DNA from: Oryzias latipes
Lineage: Eukaryota; Chordata; Actinopteri; Beloniformes; Adrianichthyidae
Assembly (NCBI RefSeq): GCF_002234675.1
Contig: NC_019859.2
Coordinates: forward strand, 759,740 to 823,739
DNA: 64,000 nucleotides
Direction of reading: 5' to 3'
Position numbers and translations under genes: made by a program
The notes under the pieces: generated by a model
The model's database searches: none
What the model was told of the DNA's origin: nothing
The model's input: only the letters and a program-made list of their open reading frames with translations
In this document: piece by piece, positions 39,801-49,373 of the stretch
Layout: every line of letters begins with the position of its first letter
Numbering within the stretch: the first letter of the stretch is position 1

Positions 39801-42800
39801 GAACCTGCAGAACGTTGGGTTCCTCCAGACAGTCTCAGGGTTCCTGAAGAACCATGCAGACATCACCTGGTTCCAAAGCTCCACCAGGCTAGAACTTCAC
39901 AAACACATGAAAGAACGAAGAGAAGCAAAGCCTGAACTCTGAAATGCTGGTGTGTGTGTGTGTGCGTCTGTGTGTGCACGTGTGTGTGTGTGTGTGTGTG
40001 TCTCCCCACAGCATCAACATCCTGAAGTACATCATTTACGGTCTGGCCGCCGGCTTCTTCGTGTTCGGCGTGCTGCTTCTGGTGGAGGGCTTCTTCACCA
40101 CCGGCGCCATCCGGGATCTGTACGGCGAGTTCAAGATCACCGCCTGCGGACGCTGCCTGACCGCATTCGTAAGCAAACACGTTCAGAGACAGACTTCCTG
40201 TCCGGCCGGCGTCTCGCAGGCGTTCGGTTCCTGAAGTTTCTGCTTTCAGACGCTCTTTGGTCTGTTCTGAAGTCTGAAGTTCGCAGGCTTCTGTCCTTCA
40301 CCAGCGGTTCCTGACTGAAACCCTTAGACCCTCAGGGTCCTGGACCCCCCTGCTGCCTCTCATCCAGGCTCCTCCTTGTGTCCACAGCTGATGTTCCTGG
40401 CCTACCTGTTCTTCCTGGTGTGGCTGGGCGTGACGGCCTTCACCAGCCTGCCGGTCTTCATGTACTTCAACGTTTGGTCCATGTGTCAGAACACCAGCTT
40501 GGTGGACAAAGCCAACCTCTGCCTGGACCTGCGTCAGTTCGGTACGTTCACACCTGCGTCTGTGGAGGTGCAGTACCGGTCTCCACCTGCAGGAGACCGA
40601 CGCCTTTTCCTGTCCTCTCCTTTCTTCAGACTCTGAGGTCACATGACAAAATGGATTGTTCTCACTAGGTTTTCTTTTCCGTACCATGAAGGCGCCACCG
40701 CCGTGCATCTCTATAAGCAGTGTTCCAATGACTGAGCTCAAATAGAGTTTTAGCTCCAGTGTTGACGTTCTTTCATGAACCGGAACTCTTCAACCGTTTA
40801 TGCAGTTTACCTAATTCCAGCCGATTCTGTCGCGGAGCAAAGCGGCTTTGTGCAAATATGCGACACTTTTGCAGACCGATGTGAAAAACCGCTTTTCTCG
40901 CCGTCACAATCAGCTGATTGACATTGGTGGGAAAAAGAGCTCCGGTACATCAAAGAGCGTCTGTCAATCAGGCGTCGCCGGAGACATCTCAGGTGTTAAA
41001 GACGAAGATTCAGGTCAAACATTTTTGTCTCCTGATGTACGTTTAGGCGGTAAAAAAATATAAATGAGGTTGAAAGATCGTAATCCTTAAACCGTACTTT
41101 CATATTTCTTTGGACTGATGTTCTGCAGGTTTTCCAGGAAGATCTCCAGTGAAACATTCCGACTTTTTCCGCCATTAATCTGCTCCTTCGTGTTTTTACG
41201 CAACGCAAAGTAAAACTCAGATCTGGCCGTGATCGAAGAATCGCGTCAAACTGAACGGAGATGATTGACAAGGTCTACAGCCAATCAGGAATCAGAGCAT
41301 GATGCACTGTTAAAATGTAGGGGGCGAGTTTTTGCCCTCCTCTGTAAACACTGTCGCCTTTCAGAGCCCCTTTGCTAGGGCCCGGGCCCCCGTGACCCGG
41401 AGCCTCTGTAGCAAAGCAGGTCAGACGTCAGAACATGATGTCGGTTCAAATCCAGACATGTGCGGCGCGTGCATTCTCCGCGTTTTTCTGATCCGTTATC
41501 GGTACCGTAATGTGTTTTTGGTTCCGGTCCGTCTGTCCAGATCTGTCCTGAAATGTCTCCGTCCGGTCCGATCGGGTCCGCCCCGGGTCGGTCCTGCTCT
41601 TGAGCCTCTTAAATGAACGCTGTTCCTTCTCAGGGGCGGTGACCATCTCTGAGGACAGGAAGCTGTGCACGGCGTCCGAGAGGTTTGTCAAGATGTGCGA
41701 ATCCAACGAGGTGAGTGGCGTGCACGTGCGCGTGCGTGAGGAAGGGGGCATCACAGTAACCGGCCTGTTTGTGTCCTGCAGCTTGACTTGACCTTCCACC
41801 TGTTTGTGTGCGCTCTGGCGGGGGCGGGGGCCGCAGTCATCGCCATGGTGAGAACCACAACGTTTTCCCAGCACTTGCAGGTTTTTCTCCAAAGCTCGGT
41901 GGCGCCCCCTGCAGGTTTCAGGGCTTTGAGGGGGGGCTTTTGGTTTTCCATAGAACTGCATCTCTGCATTCCTTGTTTGTTTCTGCTCAGACTTTTGGGG
42001 GGTGGAGTCCTCACAGAATACCCCCCCACACACACACATCTATGGAAGCATTCCCGGTGTTGACTTTGGTTTAGAATTATGTGACAGAAATGCTTCCATA
42101 CGCATCAACAAACTCCTGAACGCTGGTGGATCTGAATCTTCTTCAGAGCGAAGGACGTCGTTTTCATGATCGTTACTTTGCTCTGAAGTAAACGATCCCA
42201 AACATGACTCTTATTTTGAAAGATTGCAATGACAGCTTCCTACAGTTGGCAGCAGCAGAAACGACACTACTTTGAAGGAGCAGCTTCCTGTTTTCAGAGT
42301 CAAAGAAGAAACTGACGGCCTTCAAAGATCCAAAAATAAGAATTGGTGATCAAAGCCTGGAAAGGTCAAAGGTCATCATTGGAAGCAGAAGGAACTCCAT
42401 CAAGTTCCAGGAAAACAAAAATGAAGGTTCAACTAAAAGAAGTTAGAAATTCTGAGTTGAAACAAACCAGAGCCCCAGTTCTGATGGTTCTGATGGATCT
42501 GTTGGATCTGATGGATCTGTTGGATCTGATGGATCTGATGGATCTGATGGATCTGATGGATCTGTTGGATGTTGTTTCTAACAACTCTTTGATGTTTTCA
42601 AAAAACCCACAGATTTAAAAAAAAACAATTTAATGTTTTTAAAACATTAAAATGTTTTTTTAAACAACTTTGATGTTTTTTCAAACCACTTTAATGTTTA
42701 AAAAAACGTTGAGGTTTATTAAAACACTTTTATCTTTAAAAATAGTTTGATGTTTAAAAAAACAACCATTTTATTTTTTAATAAACTCTTTGATGTTTTG

Positions 42801-43442
42801 ATGCTGTTTCTTGGTTTCTAAACTTTGTAAATAGTTTTTCTTTGAAACACTTTGAGAAGCAGCTTCGTTGTTTGAAAAGTGCCACATGTGACTTTATCCA
42901 GCCTCTTTCAGGAAATAGTCTGAGCCCATCGGGTTCTGGGTCGATGCTGGTGACGCGTCTGACCTGAAATCCGTTTCTAAATGCTGATTATTATTATCAT
43001 TATTATACATTCAGACTTTTCTAATCGAGGAAACACAATCTTTTAAACGGAGAGGCGGTTCTGCTGGTCCTCCAGCCTTCTTCCATGAAGCTTCATCGGT
43101 CCAGATGGGCGGGAAATTGATTTGCTTCGGTTGAATTCCGTCTCTTTCTTCACCCAAAGCTGTTTTAGGAGGACGTGACGTCAGAGCCACATCTGTCGGT
43201 CTGTCATCCCATCAGGCCAGAAAACCTGGTCCAGGAGTGAAGATCTGACTCCTCATCCTCTCTGACCTTTGCCCTGGTCCTCCTCGCAGGTCCACTTCCT
43301 GATGGCTCTGGCCGCCAACTGGGGCTACCTGAAGGACGCCAGCCGGCTGCAGAAGTACGAGGACATCAAGTCCAAAGAGGAGCAGGAGCTGCATGACATC
43401 CACTCCACGCGCTCCAAAGAACGGCTGAACGCCTACACATAG
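24885..43442 (+). CDS. gpm6a: Neuronal membrane glycoprotein M6-a (GPM6A)
   Basis: Coding exons are 24885-24921, 39396-39588, 40012-40168, 40388-40541, 41634-41710, 41782-41847 and 43290-43442. All are in phase and give 278 residues, the human GPM6A length. The start [13 protein letters not shown] and the C-terminus [20 protein letters not shown] ... RLNAYT are specific to GPM6A rather than M6B or PLP1. Four membrane segments are seen at about 24-44, 83-110, 130-153 and 210-238. GCKECCERC (13-21) is the palmitoylated cysteine cluster. Large-loop cysteines Cys162, Cys174, Cys192 and Cys202 are all present, and N164 (NTS) is a glycosylation site. In mammals M6a sits in neuronal membranes and promotes filopodium and neurite formation. 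Exon 3 is 157 bp, as in the PLP family. The 14.5-kb intron 1 is about half tandem repeat, while the other introns are short. Confidence 0.97.
25537..27558. repeat. 2.0-kb (CCAT/CATCAT) minisatellite in gpm6a intron 1
   Basis: CCATCCATC and CATCATC blocks alternate for about 2 kb, with occasional CTATC, CATTC and CCTCC variants. A block starting near 25540 recurs near 26140 and again, partly, near 26640, so larger segments have been duplicated. Long His/Pro/Ser/Ile plus-strand frames are artefacts. Confidence 0.96.
27559..29175. other. gpm6a intron 1, unique sequence
   Basis: No exon-like frame or clear repeat is recognised. There is a short GGATCCTCACC triplication at about 28250-28280. Confidence 0.4.
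29176..29440 (+). mobile_element. tRNA-derived SINE-like repeat
   Basis: The segment starts GGGGCGGCACAGTG and has an A-box-like GTAGTGGTTAGC and a B-box-like GGTCCAAATCC about 45 bp further on. It then continues TGTGTGGAGTTCTCC ... GAACCC. This is the layout of a fish SINE with a tRNA-like head. It is diverged and not a functional tRNA. Confidence 0.6.
29751..30730. repeat. Exact decamer array, 98 units of CTGCTCCNNN, in gpm6a intron 1
   Basis: Each of 98 successive 10-bp units is CTGCTCC followed by TCA, TCT, TTC or CCC. The last unit ends TCG and one unit near 30631 reads CTACTCC. No insertion or deletion breaks the 10-bp register over 980 bp. The sense strand is pyrimidine except for one G per unit (plus the A of TCA). 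The Cys/Ser/Leu/Pro plus-strand frames and the Glu/Gln/Arg/Gly minus-strand frames are artefacts. Confidence 0.97.
30830..30903. repeat. (TA)n microsatellite
   Basis: About 65 bp of uninterrupted TA dinucleotides ends in TACATACATA, soon after the decamer array. Confidence 0.97.
31265..31796. repeat. Minisatellite of AGAGGAACATC / AGAGGAACCATC units
   Basis: Units of 11 bp and 12 bp (differing by one C) alternate irregularly for about 530 bp in gpm6a intron 1, with rare C-to-T changes (CATTAG). The sense strand is purine-rich. Plus-strand Glu/Arg/Asn/Ser frames are artefacts. Confidence 0.96.
31797..32640. other. gpm6a intron 1, unique sequence with GT tracts
   Basis: No exon-like frame is recognised. 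A GT-rich tract lies at 32190-32235. Confidence 0.4.
32648..32780 (+). repeat. Fish SINE-like tail with CA repeat
   Basis: TGGCGTAAATGGCG ... TATAGCGCTTGTC ... AAAGCGCTTTACAG is followed by CACACATTCACACACAC. This arrangement is very common in teleost genomes. The family is not assigned. Confidence 0.5.
32781..33936. repeat. Possible DNA-transposon-derived block in gpm6a intron 1
   Basis: Motifs such as GTTTACATGGACA, TCATGTAAAC and TTTACATGCAG recur in both orientations near both sides, with a GC-rich centre (33010-33240). This resembles fish DNA-element remnants, but no exact ends were found. No supported gene is present. Confidence 0.3.
33937..34145. mobile_element. Two tRNA-like SINE heads in head-to-head (palindromic) arrangement
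   Basis: The left arm (33937-34020) has GGTTCGATTCC, a perfect B box, and GCAGTGATAGG as a possible A box. The right arm (about 34060-34145) is its imperfect reverse complement (GGAAATCAAACCTGC ... CGACCGCCCTACCGCTGC). About 40 bp separate the arms. The pair could fold into a hairpin of about 85 bp per arm in DNA or in gpm6a pre-mRNA. Confidence 0.75.
34146..35012. other. gpm6a intron 1, unique sequence
   Basis: No exon-like frame or repeat ends are recognised. Confidence 0.4.
35013..37930. repeat. 2.9-kb minisatellite of 19-bp CGATACAAACGGAACGTAA units
   Basis: From 35013 to about 35985 the array is a nearly regular 19-bp repeat with three CpG per unit. From about 36000 to 37930 units are degenerate (GATGATACAAAC, ACATGACG, AACAACACAAGCGGAAC), and a long stretch is duplicated at an offset of about 894 bp (for example 36304 and 37198). 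It lies in gpm6a intron 1. Minus-strand Arg/Tyr/Val/Phe/Cys frames are artefacts. Confidence 0.96.
37931..38984. other. gpm6a intron 1, unique sequence
   Basis: The region is mixed, with a CpG-richer part at about 38110-38420. No exon-like frame is recognised. Confidence 0.4.
38985..39090. repeat. Short G-rich tandem repeat (GGGGAGGGGTCGTTCAGGC)
   Basis: Five imperfect 19-bp units lie about 300 bp upstream of gpm6a exon 2. GGGG and GGGAGGGG runs on the sense strand could form a quadruplex. Confidence 0.85.
42484..42572. repeat. TGGATCTGA tandem repeat in gpm6a intron 6
   Basis: GATGGATCTG and TTGGATCTG units are repeated about nine times. A stretch with repeated AATGTTTT/AAAAAA blocks follows to about 42790. 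Confidence 0.88.
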
Positions 43443-43476
43443 ACACGCCGCCGCCAGAAGAGACACACGCTTACCG

Positions 43477-43519
<43 letters not shown>

Positions 43520-46372
43520 AGAAGGAGGAAGATGGAGGATGAAGGCACAGACACCTCCGTCATCCTCGTGTCTGCAGCGGATTCTGCTCCACAACCACCA
43601 GAACCGGCTTCCAGAAACCCAAAAGCGATTAGAAGAACCGAATCAAAACCCAAAGAAAAGTCCTATTTTTGTAAGAAGAGTCCACGGCAGACGGGGGATG
43701 AGGGCGTGTCTGTGAGGTCATCATGTGGGGGGTGGGTCAGGTCACACACACACACACACGCGTCGATGTGATGGATGGTTGGTGTCGTGCGGCGCTCTTG
43801 TCGGTTCTGTCATGCTGTTCGTGTCGTTTCAACACTTTGATGGCTGCTGTCCCTGAGGAAGTGCCCCCCTCCTTCTCTTTACCCCCCTCCCTGCCTTTTT
43901 TCATTAGTGGTCTGCCCCAGCCTCAGTAGGGACAGCTGACCCCCCCGGTTGTATAAAGGTGTGATTGGTTCTCAGAAGCAGCACAAAGTTTTCACCTTTT
44001 GAGGTTTTTCAACCACATTTCTGTGTCGTTTTCTCACCGCGGGGCTTTAGGGGGCGGGGCTTACAGTCCACGCGGTCACGTGACCAAATCCCTTTTTCAT
44101 CCCAGAACTTCTTTTGTTTTTATCCAAACTGAAAGTGACCAAAAGTTTCAGCAGGAATCTGAGGAAGAGGCGAAAGCGGGTCAGAAGGTTCTGCACGGTC
44201 CGGGTCAGCGCAGGTTCTTCTGGGCTGGATCCCTTTGGACCGTGAACCAGAACCAGAACCAGAAGGTTCTCGGATAGTGAGGCCAGCAGCTCCGTGTTTG
44301 GAGGGTCAGAACCTCCAGGTGGGTTCTGGTGATCCGGGTTTTTGCTAGCTCGCCGTAAAGACGTCAGTTTGAACAGAAGAGACTACCAGCACACACACAC
44401 ACACACATGCACACGCACACACACTCCAGCACCACCGTCACTCTGAGCCATAACTCTTTGATCTTTTCTTTCCACCGATGACATCTCACTATTTTATTAT
44501 CAACTTTTAATCTTTGAGACTTTTTAAATGTGAAATTATTTATTTAGAAGAAGAAACGTGTTTTTTGTCTGTCGTGGGCAGTTTCACACGCTGCACCTGC
44601 ATCAGCTGTATAAAGATATACATATATGTGAACAGGTGAGGCAGCAGCCGGGGGAGGAGTCTGCAGGGGGCGGAGCCTTCACGTCCCGCTCAGGTGTGCT
44701 CAAACACACGAGCCGCTCGGACAGCAAACTAAAAGTCTTTTCAACAAGCGAAGGGAAGTGAAGTCCAAACATTTCCGGTTTTGCTAGAACCTTTGGTTCT
44801 GAACTATTTATGTTTCCGCTCAAAGTAAAGAAATTTGCAGTAAACGTACCGCGGCGCAAACGGCGTTTAGAGTCATGTGCACAGCGCCACTAACACAAAC
44901 GAACCAGTTTGACCCGAAATCCCACCGGGGTGTTTTTACATCACCGGCCTGCTAGGGGGCGCCGTTGGCCGCCTGAAGGACCCTCTGGGAAGAGGCGGAG
45001 CTTCCATTCGACCAACATGCAGGACAATGTGAAAGTTGGAGGGGGGGCGGGGCCAAGCCGGGGCAGATCAGGATCAAACTGGATCCTGGAAAAGCAGGAA
45101 AAATCAGAAAATTTGAGAAAAAGAGAAAAGTTTGTAGAAACGTCAGTGAGGGGGCGTGGCCAAACGCCGCCGTCCCCTGCAGACTCGTGTTGCGTTCAGG
45201 TGCATCCCGGCTGCTCACCGTCAGTATTTTTAAGGGTCTAGTTTTACAGTAACAGTATTCTATCATGTCATTGCCTGACAATGGATGTCTGTCAGTGTTT
45301 TTAACCTCAGATAAAAGAAAAAAATAGTTTTTGTGCACTTATTGACCATTGTGAGCGCTCTCTCTCTCTCTTATTCTTGGTGTGTAAGTGCATTGGACCC
45401 CCCCGTGGGGGGGGGCCTGTGTATAGTCTTGCAGCATTGGTTCTAACCTGAGATCATGAAAAGTTCCTAATACTGAAGAAGAACCGTGAATATCGTTGTT
45501 GTTTGTGGCATGGTTATGCATTCAATGGTCATAATCCTAAAGAGTCAAACCAACCCCCCCCACACCCCCCACTGGCGCTGTTCTGCTGTTTAACCCCCCC
45601 CCTCAGTGTGCAGTATCGCGGTTCCTGTTGCTAACGTGTTGCTAAGCTCTTTGCTTGCTCAGTGGAACCAGAGCAAACCGTTAAGGCAGGAATCTGCCCC
45701 CCCCCCCCCCCTTAAATGCATGAGTTTCTGCCTGCAAGGCGACGTGGTTCTGTCACCTGGACTCTCGGCGGCGGACGGTGGGCGTGGCTTTAATGTATTG
45801 CTCTGGCCAACCTTTGTCCTGTCTGCTCACCCCCCCCCTCTGCTGAGGCTTCCTGTCGCCTAGCAACCGTCTGACTACGGGCGGCAGAGGTGGCCCTGGG
45901 GGCCACTGCAGGCCCTCAGAACCAGCGGCAGATCCACCATCCGGGCCGGGGGCGTGAGCGGCTCGCCTTCCGTGTGTCTGAGTCCCGCGTCCCCTCACGT
46001 CTCCCGTAAGGTTCGTGCCCCCCCCGCGTCCTCTCTGTCTTCCTGCTGAACATGGGCTGAACCATTCCAGGACCCGCCTCCTGATCCTGTCAGCGAGACA
46101 CCCCCAACCATCTGTGAAGGGGCGGCCCCCTGGGCGCTCAGCCGGGACCCGCTGCTTCAGAACCAGGCTCGGGCCGGGTCAGCCCCGACACGCAGGACGT
46201 CAGAACCCCCCCCATAGTGTTCTAGTTCTGTCCACTCGTGAGCTTCGTAGCGGCGCTGTCTGAGTCCCTCCTCCATCTCTGTACATATCTGTGCCAACAG
46301 CTCGGGCAGACAGTGGCTTTTTTATTTGTAAAAACATCAACTTGCTTGCAAATATAAATAAAATGAAATAAA
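43443..46372 (+). other. gpm6a: gpm6a 3' UTR with tandem polyadenylation signals
   Basis: No coding frame follows the TAG at 43440-43442. A (CA)n tract starts 36 bp after the stop (43479-43517). Two AATAAA signals occur at 46357-46362 and 46367-46372. A long 3' UTR of about 2.9 kb is usual for this gene family, but transcript evidence would be needed to exclude a nearer site. Confidence 0.6.
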
Positions 46373-46977
46373 ACACTTGTGTACTTGTTAATAAGGGAAC
46401 TTTGGAGTTCGTGTCTTCATTCTAACACCTATATTTACGTTATTTTGTCTTTTGAGTGTTTTATGATGTTCTGTGCATCAAGCCCCGCCCCCAGGCTAAT
46501 GCAACAACGACTACTTTCTCTGTGGAGCTAGCGGTGATCGGATAAACCAGGGGGGGTCCCCAAATCCAGGCCTGGAGGGCCGGTGTCCGACATGTTTCCC
46601 AACCAACCTCCCGTTGAAGCTCCTTATTGGCTATACACACCTGGGGCCTGTTTCAGAAAGGAGGTTAAGTGTAAACTCTGAGTGCGTTAACCCTGAAATC
46701 AGGGAAACCCTGGGTTTTCCGTTTCAGAATGGGAGGTTTGTTAAACCAGAGAAAGCAGAGTAAGTCAAACCCGTTTCTGAAAGAGAGGTAACTTATACTC
46801 GGAGTCAGTGTCCATGGTTACTTACGCTGTGAAACTAACCTGGTCGGGAGCAGGTTTTATTCTCCAAACTCAAGGTTTCTGCCGGTCCCCTCCCCTTTTT
46901 AAAGACGAAGCGGTATTTTTCGCTTTAACCTTCATTGCCCACATTTCCGTCACACAGAGACGGTCTAAGTGACAAGA

Positions 46978-47154
46978 ATGGCTTGTCCTTTTTTGGAGGA
47001 CCCAATAGACGAGGAGGCTGCATTCATTCCTAGAGAATTACATTTACGTCGTGCGAGGATTTTGAGACCTAGACTCGATTTTGTGTCATTTCCCCATACG
47101 TCTTTATTTGAGCGTTATCGTTTTTCGTTGCAGTCAATTACATATATACAATGA
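46978..47154 (+). pseudogene. HARBI1-like transposase, N-terminal fragment
   Basis: The frame begins MACPFLEDPIDEEAAFI and continues through RARILRPRLDFVSF to LFERYRFSLQSITYI before a stop. This is the conserved N-terminus of Harbinger transposases. The catalytic DDE part is absent, so it is a relic. Confidence 0.8.
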
Positions 47155-47745
47155 AAACAACATTAGATATGTATTGCTATGTAGATGTTTCATATGTCAA
47201 ATATTGTCAACAAAGCCTACATCCATGACATGCTCACATTTACCTGATTGAATTATGTTTTTATACTTCATTTTTAGCTGCTGCCATGTTCTTTTAATTC
47301 CTGCAGGATTGCATCTACATGAAAATGAAATCAGGGACATTGAATTAGATTAATGTAACAATTACTTTTTGTAAACACAATTTGCTAGCACTGCTTACTT
47401 TCTTAATCCCATATAAACCTATACCACTTGATCAATACAAGGGTAGACAAAAGTTCACTTTTAAAAACACAATTGCATGTATTAATATTAAACTGACCAA
47501 CGTTTGCAAGAGGGGAAGGTTAATAAAAAAAAGTCCTCTAAACATTATCAACGTTAAATGCATCCCCCCCCGATTGGTTCTGTACACTATGCAGCATTTC
47601 ATGCATTTACACCAGGAATAACACTTCAAAAGTACACCTAAATATCACCATTTGCTATTTCACACCTTACGCTATTTAAAAAGTTATTACAGCCAATATT
47701 TCATAACAATGATTTAAATGCAAACTTACGCATTAACTTGAGCAG

Positions 47746-47900
47746 CTATGTTTTCCACGCTAACTGTCTCTGTTTTGCAGATGCAGCGGTGTTGCTTTTC
47801 TTCTGGAATAATATGTGCTCATATTCACTGTAACTCTGCAGCAGCACGTCAAGTTCAGATGGAGAAAAATACGCAGACCTCTTTTTTCCACAGTTGCCAT
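47746..47900 (-). pseudogene. Harbinger Myb/SANT-like protein, N-terminal fragment
   Basis: On the minus strand the frame reads KKRSAYFSPSELDVLLQSY, then EYEHILFQKKSNTAASAKQR. This is the beginning of the Myb/SANT-like DNA-binding protein that accompanies Harbinger transposase. The start is frameshifted relative to a nearby ATG, and the rest of the gene is missing. Confidence 0.75.
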
Positions 47901-48200
47901 GGTGACTCGTGATATCTGCGCTCCATTGATAATGGCTTCTTATAGTCGCGGTGCTCACGCTCACCTCCGAATCAGTCCACTCAGAGTTGATTGACCTAAC
48001 TCGGATCAGCTTCTCTGAAACAGAAAACTCAGAGTTGTTAATCTCCCGATTGACCAACTCGGAGTTCAAGTTCAACCTCAGAGTTGGTTGAACCTCCTTT
48101 CTGAAACAGGCCCCAGGTCCAGGTAACCAGCAGCAGATGGGGCGGGGTTTCTGAAAGACCAGCAGGAGGCCTCATCAATTTGCCGGGTTTTAGTCAGTTT

Positions 48201-49050
48201 AAATGTAAGTCTAAACTTTTTTTATTTAGAAAAATTAGCGGATCTTAGTTCCAAAAAGTTCATAGTGTCTTTGTTATTAACTGACTTATCAGACACGGTT
48301 GTGTGACGTCGAAACACGTCAGATATGTGACAACAACACAACCATGTCTGATAACAGGAGAAGCCAGGAAGTCAATTACCGGATCTTACCTGCACTGATG
48401 TTTTCGGTCCAGCAGGGGTCAGCCTTGAGTGACACAGCACCGTTACAGTTTGGGCAATGTGCCGAAACGCTTCACGAGGCTTCATCTAACCATCGCTAAG
48501 ATGCACATCCATCTTTGCAAAAGTATCAAATGTTTGTTCTTGTAAGCAAAATGCAGACACGCCACCGAGGCCGGCTCTAGGATTACGCCATGAAAGGCGG
48601 AGCCTCAGAGATTGAGTCGTCTTAGTTCCTGGTAGGAAAAGAACTCAGGAAAATAACTGATATTTAATAAAATAAATTGTTAAAAGCAGGTTAAAACCAC
48701 CTGAGCTTGAAACGAATTTGAACTTATTTTTGTAAACATCATTAGTTCCTTTTTAGAGGTGGGGACAAACACTGGAAGAGAAAATGGAGAAAGCAGTGAT
48801 GGAGCCAGGAGCCACCAAGACCGAGAAAAGGGAGATTTGGCTCCACCTGGTGGACAAACAGCAGAAATACAAGAAGGGTCCAGAAAGTTCGTGGAGATGT
48901 TTTCAGTGGTTCAGTTCTCGTCTGAAACGAGGGACAAATCTAAAGGTTTAATTACAAAATGGAAGAAGAAGTAAAAACTATTCTAGTTCAGCTCATATTT
49001 ATAGACGTATTAAATGAAAAAAAATCCTAGAACTTTGTCTGAAACACGGA
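48201..49050. other. Intergenic region between gpm6a and dok3 ends
   Basis: No gene is seen. The segment at about 48590-48640 (GAAAGGCGGAGCCTCAGAG ...) is the inverted relative of 10495-10548, so it is part of a dispersed repeat. Confidence 0.45.
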
Positions 49051-49056
49051 TTTATG

Positions 49057-49373
49057 TTTATTTATGTATCTGACATTCATCAAAGACACAGAACTGGATA
49101 AAATCGATAATATCAAGTTTTATGTTTTAAAAACATCCAACAAACCTCTGATTCTGGTCAGAAATCTGCTGATTCAGCAGAAAAAAACGTTTCTCAGATA
49201 TCTGGAGTCACCACATGACTCAGGTCACGCTCAGGTCACGCTCAGGTCACGCTAAGGTCACGCTCAGGTCACGCTCAGAGCAGAGGAAGTGAAGGAACGT
49301 GAGTCTTGAAGTTCTGGAGAACTCTGGATCCGTCTGAGCAGAACCCGGTCAAGGATTCTTCTGACCTCATGGG
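49057..49373 (-). other. dok3: dok3 3' UTR with polyadenylation signal
   Basis: On the minus strand AATAAA occurs at 49062-49057, about 310 bases after the TGA. The UTR contains the AGGTCA array described separately. The cleavage site is inferred. Confidence 0.55.
49222..49271 (+). promoter_or_regulatory. Five AGGTCA half-sites as direct repeats spaced by 5 bp (DR5)
   Basis: AGGTCA occurs at 49222, 49233, 49244, 49255 and 49266, always 11 bp apart, separated by CGCTC or CGCTA. DR5 of AGGTCA is the classical binding arrangement for RAR/RXR. The array is in the probable 3' UTR of dok3 and about 2.9 kb from the end of gpm6a. The motif layout is seen directly; receptor binding is not shown, and the same pattern could be a simple 11-bp tandem repeat without function. 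Confidence 0.6.

Larger units (their letters stand above)
46643..48115. mobile_element. Harbinger-type element, copy C
   Basis: Terminal inverted repeats are GGGGCCTGTTTCAGAAAGG at the left and CCTTTCTGAAACAGGCCCC at the right; the inversion continues inward (AGGTT/AACCT). Inside are the start of a transposase on the plus strand and the start of a Myb/SANT-like protein on the minus strand. These are the two genes of PIF/Harbinger transposons in convergent order. The middle of both genes is missing. The exact target duplication could not be fixed because the flanks continue the inversion by a few bases. Confidence 0.83.
46548..48200. repeat. Host repeat interrupted by Harbinger copy C
   Basis: The left flank (GGGGTCCCCAAATCCAGGC ... 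GGAGGGCCGGTGTCC, 46548-46642) and the right flank (GGTAACCAGCAGCAGATGG ... GACCAGCAGG, 48116-48170) look like two halves of one common vertebrate repeat. The Harbinger element would have inserted into it. This rests on recognition of the motif layout. Confidence 0.5.

Noticed and set aside
46978-47154. Domesticated HARBI1 gene
   Set aside because: Only the N-terminus remains, inside an element with intact terminal repeats; there is no DDE core and no intron-exon structure.
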